Shown here one piece after another: positions 40,738-51,796 of a stretch of 64,000 nt of DNA. The notes under the pieces are model-generated. The model was not told the origin of the DNA. It made no database searches and worked only from the letters and a program-made list of their open reading frames with translations. Numbering within the stretch: position 1 is the stretch's first letter; each line of letters begins with the position of its first letter. The translations under genes and the position numbers were made by a program. The stretch comes from Gracilaria domingensis. Its lineage: Eukaryota; Rhodophyta; Florideophyceae; Gracilariales; Gracilariaceae. The stretch is from positions 355,496-419,495 of the forward strand of contig VCMS01000007.1 of the NCBI GenBank assembly GCA_022539475.1. The letters are read 5' to 3'.

Positions 40738-42793
40738 TTTGTCTCAGTAAGAACGCGATGTGAAAGATAGAAGGCGGGATAGGCAAGAAAGACATTGAGA
40801 TTTGTGCACAGAACAGACGAGAGTGCTAAAGCACAAACGCATGAGACGCAACGAAGAAGGCGACATGATGTTAAAGGGGAAGGGTGGGGGGCTCCCGGCG
40901 CTCGGTGATCCAACGAAGCCACAATTGTTCAAGGTTCAGTAGGATGCGCATAATATGCATATTATGCTGCTTTCCCGCAACACGTTGCATACTGGACTTT
41001 AGGGGCGAATGAATTATGGACACGTCGCACTCTGTCGCCGAATGAAACAACTGCCTGAAACGTTGATCGCTCTCTCGTACGCACGGGGGGCGCCCTTTCG
41101 CGGGATCTTGATCAGCGGGGCACTCGACGATCCTTCTTTCGACGCTGAAGCCTGTTCCAAAACAGACCACCTTCCAACGCGACGATGGAAGCCAACGATC
41201 AACGCCCAGTAAAGGCAATCCTCGATAGTCAGCGGCACATGTGACGTTAAGGTTTATTTTGGGAAAAAGGCGTATGATGCTCTGAAAGTCTTTGACCAAT
41301 TACTCACATGTGAAAACCCGAGATCAATATCGCAAGATTGCGAATACATGAGAACGGAATAGAGCGTGCGATTCTCATGCGCGTTGGATCTTGGTGTGAA
41401 CCGTTCATTCTCGGGCGTGGTGCTTCTCCTGTCGCTATCTATATAAGTAACATGGAACGATTACCCCTCCAATAATTGCAAACTGGATAATAACCTAACA
41501 TCTACACCAATGAAAACATCGTTTCGAGATCTGTGCCAAATGTCCCTCCTTCGCAATTCAGATTCCAAAATTTGGAAATTCCACACTATGAACCAATGCC
41601 GAGGAAAGAACTCCGATGTGCGCAATCTAAAAAAGGTGAATATACCGCAGATGTGGTCCACGACAAGATCAAATTGGACACGCTGAGCGAAAGACAGTGA
41701 TTTGGGCTCAGAATCTCCCCAACTCAAGCTGCTAGATCGATATCGAGCATTGCTCGATATCGACATCGAGAGAGTGCCTTGAAGAATGTGAGGGTAAGAG
41801 CTGTCCTCTCTCATCTCCATCATGATTGGTGGACCGGGTTGATGAGAATAACGAGAGGTTATAGAGTTCTCGCTAAAGTTGCTCTTCAATGCAGAATTAG
41901 TATACAACATGGAAGGCGTGCCAAACGTATGTGGTACGAAAACCGTAGGCACATGCTCGAGATGGATCTGTGTCACGAAGTCAAATTTATTCAGTGCAGC
42001 ACTGTGCAGGATGAAGATTTGGCAGTGAGGCCCGAGTTCTTTCTACCTGAACCGGTTGGAAGGAAACAACGAGCGAAGAAAAGGTGAGGAAGACAACGAC
42101 GTAGTTCCACGGTGACAAGTTGTATCAGCGTTTGACAAAACATTGATACGAATTAACGTTGTTGAACATCGTGGTGATCCTGATCATGATGTCGTGCGAT
42201 GAACATGATGATGATCTCAGTGCAGGAAGATTTCCATATCACTCTCGTGATAGAGAACAGCAGCGCAGCTCTATTGCGCTGGAAAACACGCGTATGATAT
42301 CATTCTTTGGGAACATATACATGGAAGAGATTGGACGAAATGAGCAACGTCCCCCGAGGAAATCGAGAAACTCAGGATACAGGAATATCTCAGATCAGCA
42401 GTGAAACCGTTTTCCACCACATTTTTGCTGAGCAGCTTGTTCGTTGTGGATCAGACACTGTTACCAACGGTGCGCATATGGCTGGCAATGCAACAGACCC
42501 ACGAGCCGGAGTAATAATGAACACAGTACATCATTGACCAAAGAAGTTAAAGAGTCATAAGCCGGTTGTGGATGCAATCCTTTATTGTCAGAGAATGTTT
42601 AGCGTGGCGCCGCCAATTTGCTATCATAATGTGAATTGTATCTGTCAGTCAAGCAGTCAAGTGTTAATGTGAATGGTGGCCAACACAACACTTCACTCGC
42701 AGGGTCCCGATGTCAATTGGAGTTTGTAGTCGTGATACTTGGCTAGCCCGACGGGTGTGGTGAGGCACACTGACAGATAATACTCAAGTCAAC
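40738..42793. other. Intergenic region without a confident gene
   Basis: About 2.1 kb. A minus frame at 40871-41299 lacks an ATG; its segments CAADYRGLPLLGVDRW and AGKQHNMHIM faintly recall the DDE and terminal motifs of Harbinger-type transposases, but too weakly to call. A minus frame of 171 codons (41461-41976) has no recognisable similarity. A palindrome lies at 41737-41763. Confidence 0.35.
41737..41763. repeat. 27-bp palindrome (13-bp arms)
   Basis: TCGATATCGAGCA at 41737-41749 and its exact reverse complement at 41751-41763 flank a single T. It is shorter than the palindrome at 22111 but has the same one-base centre. Confidence 0.8.
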
Positions 42794-44245
42794 ATGCCAT
42801 TCCATCTGAACATTGCTGACGTCGCCAGTCCAATCGGCTGCCCGGAAGTCTTCTCTGACATGGAAACGCCAACAGAACACGTTGCTTGTTCAACCATACC
42901 ATGGGATATTCATGACGGCAGCGTCTATCCATCCAGGAAATGTTTGGAGGACAAATGTGGGCAGTTTGCACAAGCAGAACACAATGACTCGTTGATGAGA
43001 TTTGAGTTTCCAAGCGGTGGAAATTGCAAGTTTCTCACTATGCACCGTTCCGTGCTGATTGCGTGCGGAGGTGCGTTGAAGAACCTCGTTTGCAGTGGGT
43101 TTAGAGAGACGGAGAGCAACACAGTTGTTGTGTATGACTCTTTTGAGGTTTGGGATGTGATTCGAAGGTATCTATATTGCTTACCGTTCAATGTGAGCAA
43201 AGTGAACGCTGAGCTGGTGATGGTGGCGCATCGCTACGACTTGACGGATCTAATGCGTGTGTGCTTTAGAGCGGTGCAACTATCTCGCAAGTGGAACGGA
43301 AGCGATGTTGTGTCAGACTGGTTAGCAGTCGTCACTCTGATACAACCACCCGCGGAGTTTTGCAATTTCTTTGCGCTGCACTTCTCACTCTGTTTCGAGG
43401 CTATCTCAGAAAGTCTTGCAGCAGCAAACTGGAAGGTTGGGTGCCGAGACGTGTGGAAGTCGCTGTGCTCACGGGGAATGCTGGCAGCTTGTGTGAAGCA
43501 CATCACATGCACGAGCGAGAAGGACCAGTCACAGCTGTTGCTGGACATGTTGTTCAGCCATGTGGAAAACGAGGCCAGTGACGAAGATGTGCGTGATATC
43601 CTAGACTTTTTTGACTGGGAAAGCTGCGCGTTTGCGGAAGCACTAGCAAGCGAGCCGGCCTACAGATGGCCGCAGCGCGCGTGGAGACTGCTGTGTCTGC
43701 ATGCGAAATGTAAGCTGGTCGATCAAGGATTCGACGTGCGAGCTCGATGCCGAGTTGCGGCATCGTCCATACGTGAGCGGACGGCGTGCTCGTACCAGAA
43801 GCTTCACCAATGCGTGCTGCGCGAAGCGGGGGTGATCGAGGTGCTGATCCGCGTGTACACGGCGTGTCGCGGGGAGGGGGGGGCGGGAGACGACTCGGCG
43901 GCCATGGTCGCGTACCTGGCCGTAAGCTGCGGAAGCAGCTCGCTGCTGGAGTACACGATTTCGGCCAATGTGTACGTGACGGCCGAACCGTGCACGTGCG
44001 CCGCGTCGGGCGCGGCGCGCGCGCGCCTGGCGGACCACGTGCGCTGCGTCGCGGGCGACGCCGGCTCGTTCCGCCGGGGGCGGCACGTGGAGCTGCTCAA
44101 CGCGCGCGCGCTCTCGTCGCAGATGGCAGCGCGCTGCACGCAGTGCGGCTGGGTGATCGCCACGCGTCTCAGCTTCCGCGCCAAGCGCGCGCCGCGCCCG
44201 CGGCAACGATGTCAGCGCGCCGCGCCCTCGCCGCCCGCGCTGTAA
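42794..44245 (+). CDS. BTB/POZ-domain protein, 483 residues
   Basis: From ATG 42794, intronless. A BTB fold is visible at about residues 70-165. RFEFPSGGNCKFLTMHRSVL and IACGGALKNLVCSGFRETES give the strand-helix start. VVVYDSFEVWDVIRRYLYCL and VNAELVMVAHRYDLTDLMRV give the rest. The middle (about 170-320) looks helical like a BACK region. The C-terminus carries several Cys pairs (CTCAASG, CTQCGW) and an Arg/Pro-rich tail. BTB proteins often act as CUL3 adaptors, but no Kelch or MATH partner domain is present here, so substrate and role are unknown. GC content climbs steeply in the last third as the gene runs into a CpG-rich island. Confidence 0.75.
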   Translation: MPFHLNIADVASPIGCPEVFSDMETPTEHVACSTIPWDIHDGSVYPSRKCLEDKCGQFAQAEHNDSLMRFEFPSGGNCKFLTMHRSVLIACGGALKNLVCSGFRETESNTVVVYDSFEVWDVIRRYLYCLPFNVSKVNAELVMVAHRYDLTDLMRVCFRAVQLSRKWNGSDVVSDWLAVVTLIQPPAEFCNFFALHFSLCFEAISESLAAANWKVGCRDVWKSLCSRGMLAACVKHITCTSEKDQSQLLLDMLFSHVENEASDEDVRDILDFFDWESCAFAEALASEPAYRWPQRAWRLLCLHAKCKLVDQGFDVRARCRVAASSIRERTACSYQKLHQCVLREAGVIEVLIRVYTACRGEGGAGDDSAAMVAYLAVSCGSSSLLEYTISANVYVTAEPCTCAASGAARARLADHVRCVAGDAGSFRRGRHVELLNARALSSQMAARCTQCGWVIATRLSFRAKRAPRPRQRCQRAAPSPPAL

Positions 44246-44842
44246 GCCCGCGCCGCTCTGCGCCGCCGCGCGCACACGTGATGGCGCGCGCGCGCTCGCG
44301 CGCTTACACGCCGCCATTCCGCCGAGCCGCCCGCAGCCGCCGCCGCCGCCGCCGCCCGCCGCCGCCCGCCGCCGCCGCCCGCCGCTGTGCGCACGCGGGC
44401 CGCGACGCGTGCGGCTGCACGCGTCGCCGCGCCACGCGCGCCGCCACGCGCCGCCGGCGCAGACGTGCCGCTTCGCTCTGACAGCGCGAGCCAACGGCGC
44501 GTGATCAACGTCGCACGCGCCCAAATCGCCCTTTTCTGCGCCCCTCCGGGGCGCCCTATAAAATCAGTCCCGTGCGCCCGCCGCTGGCGCACATTCGTGC
44601 CATTCGTCCCCCCAATTGTCATCGCCCCGTCCCCCCCCCTCCCCCCCCCCCCACCCCCTCCCCCGGCAAAGTGGCTTTCCCTTACCTCGCCCCTCACCCC
44701 ACACACACCACCCCGCCTCCCGCCCCCCGCCCCCCCACCCCCCCCCCCCCCCCGCTCTCCCCCGCCCCCCACCCCCGCACACCCACCCACCCCCCCCTCC
44801 CCCCCTCTCCTCTCTTCGCCCCCCGTCCCCCCTCCCCTCCCC
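44246..44842. promoter_or_regulatory. CpG/C-rich promoter and 5' leader of the zinc-finger gene
   Basis: Starts with CG-repeat DNA (about 44280-44400), then a TATA box at 44557-44563, then about 210 nt of almost pure C-rich pyrimidine leader (44626-44842) up to the ATG. The zinc-finger frame remains open through all of it to 44387, but the composition argues against coding. Confidence 0.55.
44557..44563 (+). promoter_or_regulatory. TATA box
   Basis: TATAAAA in the context GCGCCC-TATAAAA-TCAG, 280 nt upstream of ATG 44843. It is the second of two clear TATA boxes in the window. Confidence 0.6.
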
Positions 44843-46946
44843 ATGAAAACTCCCGCCAATGTGACCTCCATCACCCATGTTTGTCCCACTTGTTCGCGCG
44901 CCTTTGCGCGCATGGGGCACCTCAACCGCCACATGAGGACGCACACCGGTGAACGACCGCATCAATGTCAGTTCCCTTCGTGCGGAAAATCTTTTCTTCG
45001 GAAGGATCATCTCACCCGCCATCAGTATTCTCATAAACAAGAGAGACCCTTCCTTTGTCCTTATCCACAATGCGACAAATCGTTCGCCACCGCACAGCGT
45101 CTTAGCCGTCATCGAAACCTCCACGACAAACCACGCCCCTTCAAGTGCGATATGTGCGATCAAGCCTTTGTCAAACAGCAGATGCTCGACGATCATCGCG
45201 CCTCACACGCCAATCCCCAACCGCTTACGTACGCGTGTGATTACCCGAATTGCCAATCCGTCTTTTCACAGTACGCTCGTTTACAAAGGCACAAGTCAAA
45301 GTTCCATACCTCGCGAACTTTCTCTTGTCTGGCCGACGATTGTTCGTCCCCTGCCTTCCAAACCTTCTCCGACCTCACAAGACATATTCGAACCAACCAT
45401 GCGCCGCGAAAGACCTTCGAGTGCAAGTTGTGTGCCCGTCAGGTTCGGAGTGCGCCGGCTTTGGCGAGACACATAGTCGCTTGTGAGAACGGCTCCCTCA
45501 CTCGCGAGCATCGATGTGGCTATCCGGATTGTGGAGCCGTGTATTCTTCTTCCGGTAATCTTGGCACTCATATCAGATCCAAGCACACAAATCCAGGCGG
45601 TTTTGGCTGTGATACTTGTAACAAGCGCTTCTCTTTGAAGAGTTCCATGGAACGCCACAAGCGCACAATACATGCCGATGATAAGCACACATGCTTTGTG
45701 TGTAAGACTACGCTTTTCGGCGAAGAGCAGTTGAGAACGCACATGCTGGAGAACCATAACGTACATCAACCCGCTTCGCCAGTGCCCTCGGTTGTGAACA
45801 AACCCCCTATGGTTTTGGACGCACCACTACATCCGCAATCCGTAGAACGCACCAATTTTGTCTCTCATCGAAATTCCGCAGTTGCCCAAGCCAATGCTGA
45901 GGCAAATGCCAATCACACCTACGCTGAGCGTGACAAGGTTGTCAACTTCACTGCTCAACCTCCTCCCCCGGGCGTGTCCATGGGTATCCCTAATCAACCT
46001 GCTCCGTTTACAATTGCTCACCAATCAAAGCAAGCGCTTATCGGTGACGAGCCAAATGCGTCTCAATGTCCACCTATATCTGGACTAAGAATGGGTCTCG
46101 GCTTAGAAAGCCGCACTTATGATGAGAGAGGGCAACCTGAAAGAAGCGTCCCAACAAGCCATCAGCTCGCTTCATTCCAACTCGAACTTTCCACCATCGG
46201 AAGGCTCACCGGCACGAAAACGCCGATGTTTGAACCCAGGTGTGAGTGTGCAGCCAACCGCTTTCAGAGGAAAGCTCTCACACGACGTTGTGCACATCAA
46301 CTCTAATAATATGAGCAGCTTCGGTCCGTTTAACAACTCGCTCCGCGGCTTTGACAACCATGGTCAACCTGCGTTAAGGGTGCATGGTCAGGTGGACAAG
46401 CACGGAAGCGCTCGGCACGACGTTTCTCCAAGTGCTATTAGTACTTTGTTTGCTCAGGATGACAACACTCCCGCCATGTCTCCACAAAATTGTGTAGTGA
46501 ACTACGGAACAATGCCGGGAATAGAAGGCTCTACTGTTGACAGACAGGCAGGTTTGGATCACAGACACAGATATGCACCCCAAGAAAGACGTAGTCAAGT
46601 GGACCCAAATGAGACCAACGAACTTATGTATCGCACGCAGTCGCAAGTGCCTCCAGTGTTTCCCAATCAGAGCAAAGTGTCTTCTCTAGCGTTGGGAGCA
46701 TCCAATCCATCGCTTCAAGATTTTTTTGTCACTAACAGCGCTCCTGTAGAAACTTACTACGGTGACTCCAGGGATCTTATTCCACAAGAGTCAATGCCTG
46801 CAAACAGCAGTATTCGTGACGAAGCCCTGGTTCAAAGAGGGCATACTGAACCTAGAGAACCCGCTCCAACACAACGAGCCAACTCTTCCGAGAACAGAGG
46901 CGCTGACCGTCTAGGTTATCGCGTGATGACGACGGCTCGCGCCTAA
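44843..46946 (+). CDS. TFIIIA-like: TFIIIA-like C2H2 zinc-finger protein (frame change near 46.1 kb)
   Basis: From ATG 44843 ten zinc fingers follow in ~330 residues. They begin [19 protein letters not shown] and [21 protein letters not shown] and end with [19 protein letters not shown] and [19 protein letters not shown]. Finger 7 is C2HC-like (CKLCARQV ... HIVAC). Tandem fingers with the C-x4-C spacing and TGERPHQC linker resemble TFIIIA, which binds 5S rRNA genes and 5S RNA. A Pro/Gln/Asn-rich tail follows. The first frame ends at 46306, but a coding-like frame runs 46107-46946 ([15 protein letters not shown] ... DQAGL-type text). A second exon accepted at CGGCTTAG (46106) with branch-like GGACTAAG would fit; the only phase-correct donors are GTGTCC at 45974 or GTTGTC at 45938, both poor. 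A sequencing indel is the alternative. Confidence 0.75.
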
Positions 46947-47154
46947 AGGCAGCGGAGACGCTGTCAATTTTGTTGGTGCTGCAATGAAGACTGCTTGTAT
47001 ATGTCCTCTGTAGGCTACTTTTACCTAGTACATAAAGACCTTACCACGTGCTTGAACACCACATGGGAATTACATAACAGTCAGAAAGTTGCTTTTCGAC
47101 ATTCATGTGTATTGTGCTACATAATTCTATTCACTACATAGAGGGCTCCAGCTT

Positions 47155-50100
47155 CTACTTGCTAAGAGCGGCCAGGCGTGCACGTAGGAGTTGAACCCGA
47201 CTTTTTTTGCCACCACTACCATTGGATGAGGAGAGTATTCCGGTAAATCGAGACCGACGCGAGGTGGACTCGGAGGTTGTCCTCGTGAGCGTGCCTTCTC
47301 GGAACATGCTGTCCTCTGTTCCATTCTGAGATCGAACACTCTGTTGCCATTGGGCAGCTTCTCCGGCGAAAAATCCATCGCTGCTCGTGGCCTTCGGTCG
47401 ATTCGGCACCTGGGATTGTGGAACTCGTGTGGCTGGCGAGAACAACACATCGTCGTCGCTCAAAGATCCAGATTGTTTCATAGCGCCATTCCCTGTGAGC
47501 GGAGTCATGCTTTGCAGGAATTCAAATTTGGATTTCTTCAAGGTGTTGTTGTCCGGAGTCAAAGCATTCTTCACTGAGCCTGTAGCCTTTCGCAGGCCAT
47601 ACATTCTTTCCACTGCGTCCAACTTGTCACCAGGCGTGTCCACCGCTATCGACGAACCCGCAGATTCGGGAGTCATAAACAACTTCTTTTGAACACTTTC
47701 CCGCGCTTTTGGCGTTTGTTCCTCCGCAGCTTCTTGAACAGAACTTTGAGAGCCCTCCACCAGGGCCCTCACTTCGTCACGAGTTTCATCATCACTGCAC
47801 TTAGATGAGTTAGTAGTATTCTTCACGGTTGTGGAGGTAGTGTTCAGAGCTTGCTCTTTTGTTGAATCCTTTGAAGTTGACATCACATCCTTGGTGCCGA
47901 CCGACGTGTTCTTTCCACCAGATGTGGCGCCAGGTTCAACTAAAACAACCCTGTTCTTTGACTTTGAGTACTTGTTCAAATCATCCACGCTGGCAGAACG
48001 AGGAGGTGCCCTCCGCGAAGGACGCGGTTTCCCTGGTGGTGGCTGGGGTACGGCAGAACGCTCAATACCATCTTTGCGCCTGATAACACGTCGCGGGGTC
48101 TGCGTGCGCTGGAGGCGTGGCGGTCTATTGGATGTGACTTGGTTTGCCGGTCGCCCCTTCTCGTACGGATCACGCCTTCGCGAGCGAACACTTGCGGAAT
48201 CCTTCCTTGTTTGCGACTCAGGCTTTTCGGCAACGCCTCTCGCTCGTGTCGGACGCTCCGAAGCCTCGCGTCTCACAACGGTAGCACTATCTTCCACAGC
48301 GGGAAAAGTACCCGTTCTAGAATCCGATCGGTCACTTTCCTTTGTAGACTTCTTCAAATCGTCGAAGCCCGCAGAGCTAGGTGACGACGATACAGGAACA
48401 GTCAGGTTACATACAGATACGGGCGCAGAGGGATGAATCTCAGTCAAGCACCTCATTTTTCCCAGCTTAGTAGAAGGAGCACCAGCGTCATCGCCAGATC
48501 TCGTAGCGCTATAAGAAGGAGGCAATTCCGCAAACCGCAACACTCCTTGCAGTCTTCGTCGACGACGCAATAGACGATGGTGTGCAAATCATCGCAGAGC
48601 CATTTTCTGACGCCAACTCTACTGATCCAGTGACAGACTGCGTCATCAAGTTGATGCAGTCAAGTGACCGCGAGCCATTCTTTTGTCTTCTTCTCTGTGA
48701 AGTCTCTGTAGAGGACTTGCTCCTCGACGCAACAGACTTCTCCAGCAAGCGGGCAGCTTGCTGTACATCCTTCTCTGAACTGACCTTCGTATTCTCGCTT
48801 TGTGGAGTATCACGCTTCGATGCAGTATTCTTCTCCACACGAGTAGCGATAATAGCGGCTTCATTAGAGGCCTCAATAAACCACGAGGGCTTGGAATTGT
48901 TCGTGGCACAAGGCTGATCGTCGCCCTTGACAGATTCATCCGAATCAATCGGCTCCATCAACTTCAAAGCAGCCTCAGACTTCGCCACAAACTCATTTGC
49001 CTCCTGGGTAAGCTTTTTCGAACTCTCCAGAACAGCCTTATGCTTCTTAAGCGCATCTTCTACACAAGCGCGCAATGGATTCGTAGGATCTCCTTCATCG
49101 AGCTGAACCTCCGAAGCAGAGAACTCCTTGGAAGCATGTTCATGGAGTGCCTTTTCCTCGTCAGTAACCGTCGAGGAAGACGACGTGATATCGACCTCAG
49201 AGCGGTGCGCAGCGGGCAATGGTGTTGCAGAAGCCTTCTGTGGCTCGACGCTAGACTCAGTCGCAGAGGCTTCGTCAAGCTCCTCCTCCGAGGAAGACTC
49301 CCTTATTTGCGGTACCATCTGCTCTTCGCGACGAGCATCCCTAATTTCATCCATGCGATCGTTAGCGAGCTGTAATTCCTCAGTGGCCGCGCGAACAAGA
49401 CCGGCAATCTGCTGGGCACTGGCGTCAGAGACATTCACGCTAGGGACGTCGTCCAGGTCCGCACAAAGCTGCTCACGAGTGGCACGTGTCTCATCAGCGA
49501 ATGTGAGAAGTCGTTTAAGATCGACGCAAAGTGGTTCACCGTCCACAGAATCCACAGCATCACCGATAGAAGAGCCCGACTCAGTGCTGTCAATGGGTGA
49601 AGTCTTTAGTTCATCCGCAAGGGTGTCAGCCGAAGAAGATGCTTTAATAGCACCAGCTTTCAAAGCCGATGCCTGTGCAGTCACTGAAGAGTCAAGTTGT
49701 GGTGCATCGCCTCCACGAATATCATTGCCGTTCTCGTCAAACCCCATGGCGGTTAGTTGCATCTTGAGACAACGAAGCTTAGCCTCGAAGTCTGAAATCT
49801 TATCTCGAAGTGAACCAGCCTCAGAATTCCATTGAAGGGCGGCGTGCTTGCCCATCTCAGCCGTGCGTGCCATTGCTGCGCGCTGTGCATCAATTCTAGC
49901 GCGCATCTGATGTGCGTTTTGAGCGCGTTGTTGAGCAGCACTGACCATTCCCATGCCCAAAAACCTTCGCGAAGAAGGTGGCTTGCTGGTAGCAAACGAA
50001 TTGGCAGATTTTGAAAAGGAGGGAAGGGAGCGCTGGGAGCGCGACGAAGAGGCTGTGGATAAAGCATCATAGGGTTGATGCACAGGTTGCAATTGGATAC

Positions 50101-50536
50101 GTGAAGTGGATGACGCGTAAGGTGGATGGGATAAACAGGCCTGTTGAACAGCTAACGAAGAAAGACTCCATAACAAATCGATGAATCGATCACCACCCGC
50201 TGAGGAAACAACACTTTTCCTGGCACAACCGTGCGGCAAAAGCTTGTTGCGCTCCAAAATAGCCAGCCTAGCGTCGACCACCTTTTTAAAATCGCGCTCT
50301 TGCTGCCTGTCGAGGATGGGGAAACATGGTTTGAACAGGTGTTGTACAGCATCTCGCTCAATGATGCACAGCAAAAAATGAAACACAGCGGCAGCGGTAT
50401 TGAAATGAGTGGGCTTTTCAAAGGTGGATGCAGTAATCGTAAAGCCGTACCGCGAGTGAAACGACGTGGGGGAGCCGGCGAGAAGGGTGATGTTCTCGAC
50501 GACGAGCTGCGCGGGAGAGGGGAAGGATGGCGTCAT
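47155..50536 (-). CDS. HAUS6: HAUS augmin-like complex subunit 6
   Basis: Augmin recruits gamma-tubulin to spindle microtubules. From ATG 50536 the N-terminal ~150 residues match the HAUS6 N domain: LVVENITLLAGSP, FNTAAAVFHFLLCII, FKPCFPILDRQQERDFKKVV, then GGDRFIDLLWSLSSLAVQ. A coiled-coil part follows (AQQRAQNAHQMRARIDAQRA; SLRDKISDFEAKLRCLKMQL), then a long disordered Ser/Glu-rich tail. The first frame ends at 48509 and a second coding-like frame covers 48590-47155, ending GKKSRVQLLRARLAALSK. An intron at 48638-48509 (130 nt, donor GTCTGT, acceptor CCTCCTTCTTATAG) joins them in phase to 1,083 residues, though it lacks a CTAAC branch; a sequence indel is the alternative. The family call rests on the N domain. 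Confidence 0.8.
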
Positions 50537-51565
50537 GACGACGACGTTTCGACGCGGCGGTCAAACGTCGCGTCCGAAGCAATTGGAGGATGAGAGAAAG
50601 AGAAGACGCTCGAGGCAGACGAGGAAAGTGTGTACGAGTGGGGGGTGGAGGGGGTTGGGGGATGGTTGGGAGGGGGGAGGGGGGGGGGGGGGAGGGGAGA
50701 GGCGGTTGCTACCGAACGACGAGGACGAGAGGGCTACGACGACGACCACTGGACGAAGACGGTGGAACAAAAAGGGTGAGCGATTCACACAGATGATTGA
50801 GGCTTGTAAGCGCGTGATTGACAGCGCAAGGTTGATTTGGACGCGGGTGTGGGAATGGGGTTGTGTTGACACAAGTGACAAAGCAACAAAAGCAAGCGCC
50901 AAGAGGTTGGCGCACTAGAACGGTTGAACAATCGGGCCGGCGGCGACGCAGCGCAGGCGCACACGCACGCAAACACGCGCGACAGGGCAACGCACAGACA
51001 AACGGCACGCGCGAGCTCGAGAGCGGGGTGGGGGGGGAGGGCGGCGCAAGCAAGACTGAGGGGCGGAAGCACGGCAATAGGGGCGCGCGCGGAGGGCGCG
51101 CGGCGGCGCTAGCTAGCGTAGAAGACTCAAGCAGGGGGGGCGGCTAGCACGGCCGCGCGCGGAGGAGGCGGAGCGCGAGCGGCAGCACGGCGGGCAAACG
51201 CGCCACTTTGTACACAGCGCACATGCAGCGCGCCCGGCGGGCCGCCCAGAAGCGATGGCAAACACATAAAGCCGAGCGCCACCGTTCGCCGCACAAAACA
51301 AGCGGCGCGCGCGGGACGTTCAAACGCGCGCGCGCTGCGCGCGCTTCGGGAATGCGCCGAAAAAGGGCGCCCCAAACGGCTCGCGCGCACGTCTCATTCC
51401 CGAATTGGGTAAGCGCCTGGCTTACACGCCTTACAGCGGCGCTGTTCTGGCGCTTTGTTGGCGACGTGCGTTTTTTGCGGCGCCGGAAAACGGGCGCTTG
51501 AATTGAGCGCGCGGCGCGTCGCGTGGGGCGCGCGCGCCTTTTGTGTGGCCGGCTGATGTCATGGC

Positions 51566-51596
51566 CGCGCGCGCGCGCGCGCGCGCGCGCGCGCGC
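51566..51596. repeat. (CG)n dinucleotide microsatellite
   Basis: About 15 uninterrupted CG units within the GC-rich island between HAUS6 and NBP35. Alternating CG can form Z-DNA. Length may be approximate because such tracts assemble poorly. Confidence 0.85.
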
Positions 51597-51774
51597 CGCG
51601 CCGCGGTCTCAGGAGCTTCGCGTTGTGTTTGCGTGCGTGCGGCCGCCGCCCGCCGCGGACGGCGCGGACAGTGTGCGTATATCCTGGGTGGACTGAACCC
51701 ACGCCGCCAAGTCGGCAACGAGTCGTTGACGGCTCGTAGCGCTGGGTGGCGCTTGCGCGAGCAAGCGCCTCCGC

Positions 51775-51796
51775 CCCCCCCCCCCCCCCCCCCCCC
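51775..51796. repeat. Homopolymer C tract of about 22 bases
   Basis: A pure C-run flanked by GCG-rich DNA. Exact length is likely uncertain. Confidence 0.85.

Noticed and set aside
40871-41299. Possible Harbinger-type transposase fragment
   Set aside because: Resemblance of CAADYRGLPLL and QHNMHIM to transposase motifs is too short, spacing is wrong and there is no ATG or flanking terminal repeats.
41461-41976. 171-codon minus frame
   Set aside because: No recognisable domain, a palindrome lies inside it, and it has poor coding character.
43643-44946. Several long frames on both strands around the BTB gene end and zinc-finger leader
   Set aside because: Low-complexity Arg/Ala/Gly/Pro translations from CG-repeat and C-rich DNA; no family similarity.
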